A stretch of 64,000 nucleotides of DNA from NCBI RefSeq assembly GCF_026914285.1, contig NZ_CP113864.1, positions 1,457,001 to 1,521,000 on the forward strand, read 5' to 3'. This DNA comes from Caldicellulosiruptor naganoensis. Its GTDB lineage: Bacteria > Bacillota > Thermoanaerobacteria > Caldicellulosiruptorales > Caldicellulosiruptoraceae. This document shows, one piece after another, positions 53,866 through 63,115 of this stretch. Below the pieces are notes generated by a model, which worked only from the letters and a program-made list of their open reading frames with translations, did not search any database and had not been told where the DNA came from. How positions within the stretch are numbered: position 1 is the stretch's first letter; every line of letters starts with the position of its first letter. A program made the translations under genes and the position numbers.

Positions 53866-55197
53866 CTATCTTTCACTATATACACTTGAAACTACTTCTG
53901 AAGAAGTAGCGGGTGCATTTGTTTGAATCCCAGAATCAACTACGGGCTGTTGTTGAATACTTTGAGGAGTTTGACTCTCTTCTTCGGGTGGCAAAGGTAA
54001 GCTTTCAGTATTTTCCAAATTCGTTTGACTGCTCAACTGGCTTTGATAACCTTCTTTTTCAACACTTGACTGAGTTTGAGAAACGTCACTATCATTTCTT
54101 TGAGTTTGACTTCGACTTAGATTATCTGGGGTTGTGACAATTTTGTGGTTGTTATAACTTATGTTATTCTTATTATTCTCACTTTTACCTTTTACTATAA
54201 CGCTCTCTGTGTATTTGTATTTTTCTGGCATTTTCAAGTCGATTTCGATATCATATCCAAGCAAATCCTTAATAAGCTTTTTTATTCCTTCATAATCAGG
54301 TTTCCAGTAACTGATACCTCTGTAATTAAAATAATTCCCCGGAATGCTTTCGAATATGATATCTTCTTTCTTTATACTCTGAGCAAAATAAGCCAATGAT
54401 GTTATTTGCTGTAAGGTTAAATTGGTATAAAAATGCCGTCTTATCTTCCAGTATATCTCTGGAAGAGTTACTATTTTATTGCTTGCCTTTAACTGTTCAA
54501 AAATTGAAAGCATAAGTTCTTTGTCTCTTTTTATACGGTCGATATCACCACCTGGTGTTTTTCTCCAAAGTGCATAGTACAATGTTTCTATACCGTTTAA
54601 TTTCTGATATCCTGGCTTTAAATCTATGTCGACCCATTTCGTCTTTACCTTTACCGGAACCTCAACATTTACATATACTCCTCCTAAAATGTTCACAACC
54701 TTTCTTACCGCATCAAGGTCAAACCCTACATAGTACTCAATTGGCATTCCACCTAATAGTTTACTAACAGTTTCCATAGTATAAAAAAACCCTTCTTTCT
54801 TTTCTCCCCCACCATAGCCAAAGGCACTGTTTATCTTATCCCATTTACCAACCTTATATATCTCAGTTAAAGTATCACGGGGAATAGATATACCCTTTAC
54901 TTTCTTGTCTTTAAAATTAATGTTTAAAAATAAGATTGTGTCTGTTCTATGAAGGTCGTATGTACTGCGATTGCTTGCCTTGTCAAGTCCAACAACTAAT
55001 ATATTAACACTATTTTCATCAAAAGGGTACTTAATTTGTCCCATCTTACTTTTCGAAGATCTCTTTTTGTCAAAGACTTTCTCTATATTTTTTGTATCAA
55101 TTATAAAGACTTTGTACAAACACCCTAATGTGCCTACAAGGACTATAGCTATACATAATATAATGATAAGAGGTTTATTTTTAATTATCCTCCCCAT
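53866..55197 (-). CDS. LytR-CpsA-Psr family protein with long Ser/Thr/Gln tail
   Basis: 443 residues. N-terminal membrane helix (LIIILCIAIVLVGTLGCLYK), then the LCP domain: NILVVGLDKASNRSTYDLHR, TDTILFLNINFKDKKVKGIS, PRDTLTEIYKVGKWDKINSA, VNILGGVYVNVEVPVKV, LNGIETLYYALWRKTPGGDI and DRIKRDKELMLSIF. The last 110 residues are a low-complexity Ser/Thr/Gln/Pro-rich tail, probably a wall-spanning linker. Placed between CarD and the polysaccharide operon, it likely attaches the polymer made there to peptidoglycan (inference). Confidence 0.9.
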   Translation of the reverse strand: MGRIIKNKPLIIILCIAIVLVGTLGCLYKVFIIDTKNIEKVFDKKRSSKSKMGQIKYPFDENSVNILVVGLDKASNRSTYDLHRTDTILFLNINFKDKKVKGISIPRDTLTEIYKVGKWDKINSAFGYGGGEKKEGFFYTMETVSKLLGGMPIEYYVGFDLDAVRKVVNILGGVYVNVEVPVKVKTKWVDIDLKPGYQKLNGIETLYYALWRKTPGGDIDRIKRDKELMLSIFEQLKASNKIVTLPEIYWKIRRHFYTNLTLQQITSLAYFAQSIKKEDIIFESIPGNYFNYRGISYWKPDYEGIKKLIKDLLGYDIEIDLKMPEKYKYTESVIVKGKSENNKNNISYNNHKIVTTPDNLSRSQTQRNDSDVSQTQSSVEKEGYQSQLSSQTNLENTESLPLPPEEESQTPQSIQQQPVVDSGIQTNAPATSSEVVSSVYSER

Positions 55198-55254
55198 ACC
55201 TTAAATTATCTCCTTCCCCGCCATTTTAAATGTATCAGTCTAAAAATCTTTTTC

Positions 55255-56355
55255 TTAACCCATAATCTTTTTGTAAAAATCAAAAAGTTTTTCCTCTTCT
55301 TTTGACCAGTTGTACATTTCAATAAATGCTCTATAACTATTTTGTCCTTTTTTTACAATCTCTTGCCGATTATTGTAAAAATATAGAATAGCATCTCTAA
55401 TTTGCCCAATATCAGCTGGGTCAACAGTAATGCCACAGTCACTGCCTTCAATAATATCTTTCCAAAGCTTAAAGTTTGAAGCAATCACAGGCATCCCTGC
55501 CGCCATATATTCAAAGAGCTTGAGAGGAAGTGATGTCAAGTACCTCTTTAATGGCAAGAGAGTAACAAAACCAATATGCGCATTTTTCAAAATTTCTGGT
55601 ATGCAACTCTTGGGTACTCTTCCCCATATCTTTATTTTCTCATTTTCAAACTTTTTTATCTCTTCAAAGTAATCTTTACTTTCGGCAGGTCCTATAATAT
55701 CCAATCTTATATCAAGGTCTAATAGATGGTTTACTGCTAAAATTAAATTTGTAATTCCCCTGTGATAAGACACATTCCCAATATAAACAAGATTTATTGT
55801 GCCATTCAAATTATACTCCTGCCTTTCTTGCCATTCATCAATGGTCGGAAAATTCTTTAATATCACCTTATTTTTGCAGTTAAATTTGTTAAAAATATCT
55901 TCGGTTACAACAACCACACCGTCCAACAGCTTACTGACACCTTTTTCAAAAAAATCAAATGCAAAAGAGAAAAGATTTCTTATAAATTTTGGCAAATACT
56001 CACGGTCTTGAAATGCCAAGAAATAATCTTCGTGAACGTCGTATATCACTTTTCTCCTGAGTACCAGCTTAAAATACAAAGCTAAAAGTAATAGATCAGG
56101 GTCATGAAAATGAATTAAATCTGGCATTTCTTTTTTTACTATCTTTATAATCTTTGAATAGTTCTTATACCTCTTTGATCTTGGTAGTTTTTTAAATCCA
56201 TAGACTTTTATACCATCTACAACCTGAAAATCATTTTCTGCAACTGCACACAAAACCGTCTCATACCTTTTACTAAGGCTTTTTGTAATTTTGTTAAACA
56301 CCCTTTCATCATCCCAAGGATGTGCAGATGACAATACTAATACCTTTTTTTTCAA
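55255..56355 (-). CDS. Glycosyltransferase, GT4-type fold
   Basis: 366 residues. N-terminal KKKVLVLSSAHPWDDERVFN, an acceptor-binding part with LIHFHDPDLLLLALYFKLVL and IYDVHEDYFLAFQDREYL. The C-terminal GT-B domain has NLVYIGNVSYHRGITNLILA, IWGRVPKSCIPEILKNAHIG and PLKLFEYMAAGMPVIASNFK, where the E of the EX7E-type motif lies in the KLFEYMAAGMPV stretch. Substrate unknown; it probably adds a sugar to the polymer repeat unit. It overlaps the ligase-type gene upstream by 4 bases. Confidence 0.88.
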   Translation of the reverse strand: MKKKVLVLSSAHPWDDERVFNKITKSLSKRYETVLCAVAENDFQVVDGIKVYGFKKLPRSKRYKNYSKIIKIVKKEMPDLIHFHDPDLLLLALYFKLVLRRKVIYDVHEDYFLAFQDREYLPKFIRNLFSFAFDFFEKGVSKLLDGVVVVTEDIFNKFNCKNKVILKNFPTIDEWQERQEYNLNGTINLVYIGNVSYHRGITNLILAVNHLLDLDIRLDIIGPAESKDYFEEIKKFENEKIKIWGRVPKSCIPEILKNAHIGFVTLLPLKRYLTSLPLKLFEYMAAGMPVIASNFKLWKDIIEGSDCGITVDPADIGQIRDAILYFYNNRQEIVKKGQNSYRAFIEMYNWSKEEEKLFDFYKKIMG

Positions 56356-57638
56356 TTTCTTTGCTCTCCTTCACTTCCTTGAAAATTTGATACTATAAAA
56401 ACCGCAAGTGCAAATAAAAACCACATAATTCTCATCTCTATCATCTTTGAAGAGCTTACACTCGAAAAACCAAATGCAGCAATTGAAGCAATTACTGAAA
56501 CTGCTGGCAATCTTAATTCATTTTTTGTAACCCTTATTTGTAGCAGTTTGTATATTATATAGAAAATCCAAATTATGTAAAATACAAACACAATAATACC
56601 ATAGCACACAAGTACATCCATAAACCAATTGTGAAGTTCTACATTTACCGTATACTGTCTTACCTTTTCCATCAAAACCCTACTATTACCCGATCCAACT
56701 CCAAAGAAAAGGTAGTCATATAAAAATGAAAGACCATATACTATTAAAAGTACTCTTCTTACATTCGATGAAAGGGTACTTGCCGAAAAATCAAAGAGTG
56801 AAGATAGCTGTGTTGAAATCATCTGACCTATTTTGCTAAAAAGCCCGAAGTCTAATCTAAAGCCAGTGAGAATTACTAAAAACAAGAAAATAGCAAGTGA
56901 ATACTTTAAATATTCCCTTTTTTCAAGTTTCTCAATCAAGAAAAAATAGACAATCAAAGCTAAAACAAAACCTATATAGTTTGCCCTGCTGGTAGTGAGT
57001 ATTAAAAGAGGCACTGAAAATATAGCAGCAAATAAAGCCGCAATTTTTCTTAAAGTAAATACTCTCTCACGCACAATAAAATTCAAAATAAATGGCAAGT
57101 ATAGTACCAAATAAGTTGCAAAATCGTTTGGGTTTGAAAAAAAAGTTGATGGCGTCCTGTGCAGGTTATATAGAGGAATTTTGGATGTCCAAAGATGTCT
57201 ATCTGTTACAACCTCCCAGTATCCAACAATGATGTTTATTATATACGAAGACAAAATAATGTTTTCTAAAACATTCCATCTGACATAATTTGAGTAGTAC
57301 ATAAAAATCAGAACAACCAAGATATTTGCAGTTAAAAATACTTGGTCGCGAAGAGCATTTTTGATATCCTGAGCCCATAAAAAACTGAGTAAAGAATATG
57401 CAGTCCAGCTAATTAAAAAATATGAAGAAAAATTTAAAAATTTCTTTATCTCAATACCATTTAAAATTATATCTATGCAAATCAACACAAATAATAATCC
57501 TAAAAATATCCTGTATAAAAAAAGGTAACTCAAACGAGGATACGCAAGTGTACTGCCAAAAAAATTAGCCATAAAAGTAAGGTATATGAAAAAAGGAAGA
57601 TACCTCTCTTTCAACCTAAAATGAAAAGGTTTTCCCAT
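56352..57638 (-). CDS. O-antigen ligase/polymerase-type membrane protein (Wzy-like)
   Basis: 428 residues with about twelve membrane segments and one large loop (about residues 300-345, VGSGNSRVLMEKVRQYTVNV, ELHNWFMDVLVCYGII), as in the Wzy_C/O-antigen ligase superfamily. HNWFMD corresponds to the conserved H in the periplasmic loop. Acts in the cell membrane to join or polymerise lipid-linked glycans. A paralogous gene lies directly upstream; sequences differ, so one may polymerise and the other ligate (inference). Confidence 0.85.
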   Translation of the reverse strand: MGKPFHFRLKERYLPFFIYLTFMANFFGSTLAYPRLSYLFLYRIFLGLLFVLICIDIILNGIEIKKFLNFSSYFLISWTAYSLLSFLWAQDIKNALRDQVFLTANILVVLIFMYYSNYVRWNVLENIILSSYIINIIVGYWEVVTDRHLWTSKIPLYNLHRTPSTFFSNPNDFATYLVLYLPFILNFIVRERVFTLRKIAALFAAIFSVPLLILTTSRANYIGFVLALIVYFFLIEKLEKREYLKYSLAIFLFLVILTGFRLDFGLFSKIGQMISTQLSSLFDFSASTLSSNVRRVLLIVYGLSFLYDYLFFGVGSGNSRVLMEKVRQYTVNVELHNWFMDVLVCYGIIVFVFYIIWIFYIIYKLLQIRVTKNELRLPAVSVIASIAAFGFSSVSSSKMIEMRIMWFLFALAVFIVSNFQGSEGEQRN

Positions 57639-58812
57639 TCTCTTGTCTCCACCTTCTAAATTTTCGCAAAACTAAAGCTATATAATAAACATAAATCAAA
57701 TTCACAACCACCATTCTCACATTTGTTATCTCAGCCATATCAAACATCTGAAATATTGTAATACAAATCAATCCCACAAATACTACCCAATCAAAACCTT
57801 TTTTTGATCTTGACATATTAAACGTAGTAACAAAAATAAGGAAATAAACTAAAAAAACAAACATCCCATATCCTATTATACCATACTCTATAAGAGCATT
57901 TAAAAACAAATTATGCACTGAGTGAAGAGCTACAATCCCTGGAGCTTTTAAGCTTCTAAAAAAACTCTCAAACTGTGCCGGTCCAATTCCTTCAAATAAA
58001 TTTCTGTGTTTAAAATAATTTAGAACAAACTCTATGGCAAAGATTCTCTGCCCTACAGCATTTTTTGTGCTGTATATATCAGAAAATTTTGGAATTCTAT
58101 ATGCAATCTTGGGTAAAAACAAACTTAAAACTATGCCGAAACCTATAAAAATTTTCACTATATTTTTTTTAACAAGCCTTATATTAATAAGCAGCGCCTC
58201 AAGGAGATACACCAAAAATCCTGTCCTTGAACCAGATAGCAAAATCCCCAAGAATATGATGAGTGTACCCGTAATTCTTTGCCTGTCATTTTTTAAAAAG
58301 CTCAATACAAAAGGATAAACCATTACTAAAAAAAACGCAAATGTATTTGGATTGAAAAATACTGAAATTGTTCTTTCTCTATATGATTTAAACAGTAGAT
58401 AATATAAATACTCAACTATGCAAACTAAAAGTGCAATAACAAACACGAAAATCCATACTTTTTTAATTCGGTAAAACAGATTATTTCCAGCCACAACGAA
58501 TACAATGTAGAACAAAGCTGGAATAATAAAAGCATTTATCACTCCTAAAATAGCTTTGTTCTTTTCTATAGCATTTTTGTAAAATATTGTACTTAAGATA
58601 ATCATTACAATGTAGAAAAACAGTGGAATAAGCTCAATTATTTCAAATTTTAACTTTGGTTTATAGTAGTAAAATACTGAAATAACAACAGTTAATAGAA
58701 AAAGATAAAAGGGTATATAAGAAAACCGCACAAGCTGAAATAAAATTATTCCAACTATACTCAAAATAATCTCAGTCTTATTGGTTTTCAAGAAGTTGTT
58801 CAGGTGGTACAT
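57616..58812 (-). CDS. O-antigen ligase family membrane protein
   Basis: 398 residues, multiple helices. The Wzy_C-like region contains RTISVFFNPNTFAFFLVMVY, LIIFLGILLSGSRTGFLVYL (SGSRTG motif) and, in the large loop, GIGPAQFESFFRSLKAPGIV then HSVHNLFLNALIEYGIIGYG (HNLFL). These are the family's conserved Arg/His sites. It overlaps the acyltransferase gene upstream by 35 bases and the second ligase-type gene downstream by 23 bases. Confidence 0.87.
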   Translation of the reverse strand: MYHLNNFLKTNKTEIILSIVGIILFQLVRFSYIPFYLFLLTVVISVFYYYKPKLKFEIIELIPLFFYIVMIILSTIFYKNAIEKNKAILGVINAFIIPALFYIVFVVAGNNLFYRIKKVWIFVFVIALLVCIVEYLYYLLFKSYRERTISVFFNPNTFAFFLVMVYPFVLSFLKNDRQRITGTLIIFLGILLSGSRTGFLVYLLEALLINIRLVKKNIVKIFIGFGIVLSLFLPKIAYRIPKFSDIYSTKNAVGQRIFAIEFVLNYFKHRNLFEGIGPAQFESFFRSLKAPGIVALHSVHNLFLNALIEYGIIGYGMFVFLVYFLIFVTTFNMSRSKKGFDWVVFVGLICITIFQMFDMAEITNVRMVVVNLIYVYYIALVLRKFRRWRQENGKTFSF

Positions 58813-59518
58813 CTCTGAGCTCCTTTGCAGGATTTCCCACTACTATCTTGCGAGGTTTGACATCCTTTGTCACAACACTCCCAGCACCTACAAACCCTTC
58901 CTCACCAATCACTTTCCCAGGCAAAATTGTCGCATTTGCCCCGATCCTGCCACCGCGCTTTATTGTCACACCTTTGAAAAACTTTGATCTGTCCTTCCCT
59001 CTTCCTGCAAAGTTGTCATTTGACGTAACAACACACGGCGCAACAAACGCCCAATCTTCAATTTCCGAGATTGCTGTAATGTACGCATTTGTCTCTATTT
59101 TACAATAGCTTCCTATAGTGGTCTTATTCTCTATGCTAACTCCTCTTCCAATAATTGTGTTACTCCCCACTTTAACATTTTCTCTTATTGTTACAAGGTC
59201 AGCAATAAATACGTTTTCGGAGATATGAGCACCTCTATAAATTATAGAGTAAGCACCAATTTTTACACCATTTTCTATCACAGCTGGCGGCAAAGTAATA
59301 TCTTCTGTTGTCCTGCTCATTGAAGCCTTTTGAGGAAGCTTACCTATAATTGTGCCATCTAATATCTCTACATTATTGCCTATTACACTTCCACTTTTAA
59401 TAACAACATTGTGACCAATTTTACAGTTATCTCCAATTACAACATCATCCTCTATCACTACAAAATAACCGAATTCAACATTTTTACCTATTTTAGCATT
59501 CTTACTTATATATCTCAT
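58778..59518 (-). CDS. Left-handed beta-helix N-acetyltransferase (WbpD/WlbB-like)
   Basis: 246 residues built from hexapeptide repeats: ISKNAKIGKNVEFGYFVVIE, DDVVIGDNCKIGHNVVIKSG, VIGNNVEILDGTIIGKLPQK, TIIGRGVSIENKTTIGSYCK. The C-terminal GNPAKELRDVPP tail is typical of sugar acetyltransferases. WbpD/WlbB acetylates the 3-amino group of UDP-GlcNAc3NA. The assignment rests on the three neighbouring genes, which match WbpB, WbpA and WbpE types. It overlaps the oxidoreductase gene by 4 bases. Confidence 0.85.
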   Translation of the reverse strand: MRYISKNAKIGKNVEFGYFVVIEDDVVIGDNCKIGHNVVIKSGSVIGNNVEILDGTIIGKLPQKASMSRTTEDITLPPAVIENGVKIGAYSIIYRGAHISENVFIADLVTIRENVKVGSNTIIGRGVSIENKTTIGSYCKIETNAYITAISEIEDWAFVAPCVVTSNDNFAGRGKDRSKFFKGVTIKRGGRIGANATILPGKVIGEEGFVGAGSVVTKDVKPRKIVVGNPAKELRDVPPEQLLENQ

Positions 59519-60639
59519 TTTCTAACTCTCTGCCTTTCATATTCTCTTTTCACATCAAGTGTTGAAAAGTTTCCAAGTGGAAATTTAATAGGTCTTTTCT
59601 CAATAGCAGATTTATATATTCCCAAGATTATCTCCAGCGATTTTCTCCCTTCCTCGCCTGTCGCGAGTGGATCCCGCCCATTTTTTATAGCTTCAATTAC
59701 ATCTCTAAAAAGAGGCGTGTGCCCAAATCCATATACATTATCAGGATTTTCAACAAACTTCTCTATTACCTCTTTCTCATCTTCCTCTGGGACACGCCAC
59801 ACAACAATCCTGTTGACAGAGGTGCCTCCAAGAATAGCTGTACCTGTTTCACCAAAAATGCTAAGAGTCTCTTCTAAATTAGATGGCCAGACACATGTTG
59901 TACCTTCTATAATCCCCCGTGCTCCATTTTTAAATCTCAACAAAGCAAAACCTGTGTCTTCTGCTTCAATTGGACGTAAAAATGTTTCAATATCCCCATA
60001 AATTTCATCAACATCAGAATTTATAATCCATTGCAAAAGATCTATGTCATGTGTGCATTGGTTCATAAGTGCACCGCCATCTTGTTCCCATGTGCCACGC
60101 CAAGCACCTTGTTTATAATATTCATTGTTTCTGTTCCATCTTATGTTTGCAACACCGTAAAGGATTTTGCCAAACTTGCCACTTTCTACTGTTGCTTTTA
60201 ACTTCTGTACACTTTTGTTGAATCTATTTTGTAAGCATACCGCCAAAACTTTTTTCTTTTCTCTTGCCTTTTGAATCATTTTATCTGCATCCTCAATAGA
60301 AAGTGCCATAGGCTTTTCAACAATCACATGCTTACCAAAATCCAGTGCTACAAGCGTCTGCTGGGCATGACAGCCACTGAATGTAGCAATATCAACTATA
60401 TCAGTGTCTTGTTCTTTCAACATCTTGATATAATCAGTATATATTGGAATTTCCCTTTTTATTTCAATTCCCTTGCTTTTTAAAAGCTCATAATACTTTT
60501 GTCTTGTCTTTTGAGCTCTTTCTTCGATCAAATCACAAAACCCAACAACTTCTAAGCTATCGAAGTTGTTGGCATAAGCTTCTGCATGCTTGAATGATAT
60601 TCGACCACATCCAATCAAGCAAACCCTTAGTTTGTCCAT
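59515..60639 (-). CDS. Gfo/Idh/MocA-family oxidoreductase (WbpB/WlbA-like)
   Basis: 374 residues. Rossmann start LRVCLIGCGRISFKHAEAYA (GxGxxx-type), VVGFCDLIEERAQKTRQKYY, and the sugar-binding half with the catalytic pair VIVEKPMALSIEDADKMIQK (EKP) and GALMNQCTHDIDLLQWIINS (HxxD). WbpB/WlbA oxidises the 3-hydroxyl of UDP-GlcNAcA, supplying the keto group for transamination by the DegT-type enzyme encoded at 61968. The substrate is inferred from the gene cluster. Confidence 0.87.
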   Translation of the reverse strand: MDKLRVCLIGCGRISFKHAEAYANNFDSLEVVGFCDLIEERAQKTRQKYYELLKSKGIEIKREIPIYTDYIKMLKEQDTDIVDIATFSGCHAQQTLVALDFGKHVIVEKPMALSIEDADKMIQKAREKKKVLAVCLQNRFNKSVQKLKATVESGKFGKILYGVANIRWNRNNEYYKQGAWRGTWEQDGGALMNQCTHDIDLLQWIINSDVDEIYGDIETFLRPIEAEDTGFALLRFKNGARGIIEGTTCVWPSNLEETLSIFGETGTAILGGTSVNRIVVWRVPEEDEKEVIEKFVENPDNVYGFGHTPLFRDVIEAIKNGRDPLATGEEGRKSLEIILGIYKSAIEKRPIKFPLGNFSTLDVKREYERQRVRK

Positions 60640-60657
60640 ATTTCATCCTCCAAAAAC

Positions 60658-61971
60658 TTATAGTTTGTATATCTTCTCAGATTTTATCCCTTTTGTTGCA
60701 TTCCTCGTATCGAATATAAGTTTTGCATGTTCCACTATAAACTGATAGTCGTACTTGGAATGGTCAGTTGTTATCACAACTATGTCATATTGACCTAAAC
60801 TTTCAGCTGTAATGTCTACCGAAGTATATTGTTTTCCTTTATAAGTAAAACTCGGCACATATGGATCATTGTATTCTACAATTGCATTTTCCTTTTCAAA
60901 GTTTTCAATTACCTTTAAAGCAGGTGACTCTCTTATATCATCAATGTCTTTTTTATACGCAACACCCAACACCAGTATTTTTGAGCCATTCAGGGGTTTT
61001 TTGAATTTGTTCAGTATTTTCATAACCCTTTCAACAACATATTCTGGCATGTAGTTATTTATCTCACCAGCAATTTCAATAAGCCTTGTATGATAGTCAT
61101 ACTCACGTGCCTTCCAAGTAAGGTAAAACGGGTCAATGGGTATGCAATGACCGCCAAGGCCAGGTCCGGGATAAAATGCCATAAAACCATAAGGCTTTGT
61201 CTTTGCTGCTTCAATTACTTCCCAAATGTCAATATTCATTCTCTCACATAAAATAGCCATTTCATTTACAAGCGCAATATTTATGTTTCTGAATGTATTT
61301 TCTAAAATCTTTTCCATCTCTGCAACCTTTGGTGAACTTACCCTAAAAACTTCGCCCTCTAAGACATTTTCATACAGCCTTGCAGCAATTTCTGTACATG
61401 TTGGAGTTACTCCACCCACAACCTTAGGTGTATTTTTGGTATTATACACTTTATTTCCCGGGTCAACACGCTCAGGTGAAAAGGCCAAGAAAAAGTCTTG
61501 ACCGCATACAAGCCCGCTTTCCTCTAAGATTGGTTTTACAACCTCTTCTGTTGTCCCAGGATATGTTGTGCTTTCTAAAACTACAAGCATACCTTTGTGA
61601 AGGTATTTCGCAATCTCTTTTGTTGAGTTCACAACATACGAAATGTCTGGTTGTTTATATTTGTCAAGCGGAGTTGGAACACATATAGCCACCGCATCAA
61701 CATCTGCAATTTTGCTATAATCGGTTGTAGCAAAGATTCTTCCTTCTTTGACAAGCTGTTCAAGTTCTTTGTCAACAACATCTCCAATGTAATTTTGTCC
61801 TTTATTAACCATGTCAACTCTCTTTTGCTGTATATCAAATCCAATTACCTTATAGCCTGCCTTTGCTTTCTCAACAGCCAAAGGCAGCCCTACATATCCA
61901 AGCCCAACAACACCAATCACCGCTGTTTTTTCTTCAATCTTCTTTAGAAGCTCTTTTGCAACCTCATTCAT
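60658..61971 (-). CDS. Nucleotide-sugar 6-dehydrogenase (WbpA / UDP-GlcNAc dehydrogenase type)
   Basis: 437 residues with the UDP-glucose/GDP-mannose dehydrogenase layout: NAD part VIGVVGLGYVGLPLAVEKAK; LESTTYPGTTEEVVKPILEE; KILENTFRNINIALVNEMAI in the middle domain; the catalytic cysteine in PGPGLGGHCIPIDPFYLTWK; and a C-terminal SKILVLGVAYKKDIDDIRES. GGHCIPIDP and the cluster favour a UDP-N-acetylglucosamine dehydrogenase (WbpA/WbpO type). It overlaps the aminotransferase gene by 4 bases and is 18 bases from the oxidoreductase gene. Confidence 0.92.
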   Translation of the reverse strand: MNEVAKELLKKIEEKTAVIGVVGLGYVGLPLAVEKAKAGYKVIGFDIQQKRVDMVNKGQNYIGDVVDKELEQLVKEGRIFATTDYSKIADVDAVAICVPTPLDKYKQPDISYVVNSTKEIAKYLHKGMLVVLESTTYPGTTEEVVKPILEESGLVCGQDFFLAFSPERVDPGNKVYNTKNTPKVVGGVTPTCTEIAARLYENVLEGEVFRVSSPKVAEMEKILENTFRNINIALVNEMAILCERMNIDIWEVIEAAKTKPYGFMAFYPGPGLGGHCIPIDPFYLTWKAREYDYHTRLIEIAGEINNYMPEYVVERVMKILNKFKKPLNGSKILVLGVAYKKDIDDIRESPALKVIENFEKENAIVEYNDPYVPSFTYKGKQYTSVDITAESLGQYDIVVITTDHSKYDYQFIVEHAKLIFDTRNATKGIKSEKIYKL

Positions 61972-63080
61972 AAAAAATTCCCTCCGAATTCATTTATTGA
62001 TGAAATGATAAATTCAACTTCTTCATCCTTAAGCTCTGGAAACATTGGAATAGCAAACGCTCTTTTAGAAACTTCTTCTGCAACCTTAAAGTCTCCCTCT
62101 TTATGCCCTAAAAATCTTAGTGCCTTTGTCAAATGTAATGGCACAGGATAATATATACCTGTTGCAATTCCCTTTTGTGTTAAATACTCAAGTATTTTAT
62201 CGCGATTTTCATATTGCAGAATATACAAGTGATAAATATGTCCTCTTTCACAAGCATTTGTCTTTGCAGGAGTAACCAACCCCTCAAGTTTCAAGCCATG
62301 GTTATATTTTTCAGCAATCTCTGATCTTTTTTTATTCCACTCATCTATGTATTTGAGTTTTACAAGCAAAATGGCAGCTTGAATCTCATCAAGCCTACTG
62401 TTAAAACCAATGAGCTCATTGTAATATTTCTTCTTTGACCCGTGCTGGCGAAGCATTCTTGCCTTTTCTGCAACCTCATCATTATTTGTTACAATCAGAC
62501 CTCCATCTCCAAAACCGCCCAAGTTTTTTGTTGGAAAGAACGAAAAACATCCAACATCCCCAATTGTCCCTGCTTTTTTGCCGTTGTATTCTGCTCCAAA
62601 AGCCTGGCATGCATCTTCTATGACATATAGATTGTACTTTTTTGCTATTTCTAATATTCTGTTCATATCACATACTTGACCAAATATATGCACAGGCATA
62701 ATAGCCTTTGTCTTTGGCGTGATTTTCCTCTCAATCTCCTCAGGATTTATATTGTAAGAAAGTGGATCAATATCAACAAAAACTGGTGTTGCACCGACTC
62801 TCACAATAGCTTCTGCTGTTGCAAAAAATGTAAATGGGGTTGTGATTACTTCATTACCATTTCCAATCCCCAAACTTTCAAGTGCTATCACAAGAGCATC
62901 CGTACCGTTGCCAACACCTATACAGTGCTTGACATTTAAGTATTCACTGCACCTTTTTTCAAATTCCAAAACTTTGGGACCGAGTATATACTGCCCACTT
63001 TGCAAAACCTCAGTTATAGCATGCATTATCTCATTTGAGAGCATTGTATATTGGCGCTTTAGGTCAATTAGAGGTATCAT
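61968..63080 (-). CDS. DegT/DnrJ/EryC1/StrS aminotransferase (WbpE/WlbC-like)
   Basis: 370 residues from the ATG at 63080 (GGAG 11 bases before), giving MIPLIDLKRQY, the usual family start; a TTG start at 63119 is less likely. PLP enzyme with CIGVGNGTDALVIALESLGI, TPFTFFATAEAIVRVGATPV, EDACQAFGAEYNGKKAGTIG and the PLP-lysine segment GCFSFFPTKNLGGFGDGGLI. WbpE transfers an amino group to C3 of the UDP-3-keto-GlcNAcA. With WbpA, WbpB and WbpD types next door the pathway to UDP-GlcNAc(3NAc)A is complete. Confidence 0.92.
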   Translation of the reverse strand: MIPLIDLKRQYTMLSNEIMHAITEVLQSGQYILGPKVLEFEKRCSEYLNVKHCIGVGNGTDALVIALESLGIGNGNEVITTPFTFFATAEAIVRVGATPVFVDIDPLSYNINPEEIERKITPKTKAIMPVHIFGQVCDMNRILEIAKKYNLYVIEDACQAFGAEYNGKKAGTIGDVGCFSFFPTKNLGGFGDGGLIVTNNDEVAEKARMLRQHGSKKKYYNELIGFNSRLDEIQAAILLVKLKYIDEWNKKRSEIAEKYNHGLKLEGLVTPAKTNACERGHIYHLYILQYENRDKILEYLTQKGIATGIYYPVPLHLTKALRFLGHKEGDFKVAEEVSKRAFAIPMFPELKDEEVEFIISSINEFGGNFL

Positions 63081-63115
63081 CTTTTTTTCATCTCCATTCA
63101 TATTGTATTTTGAAA

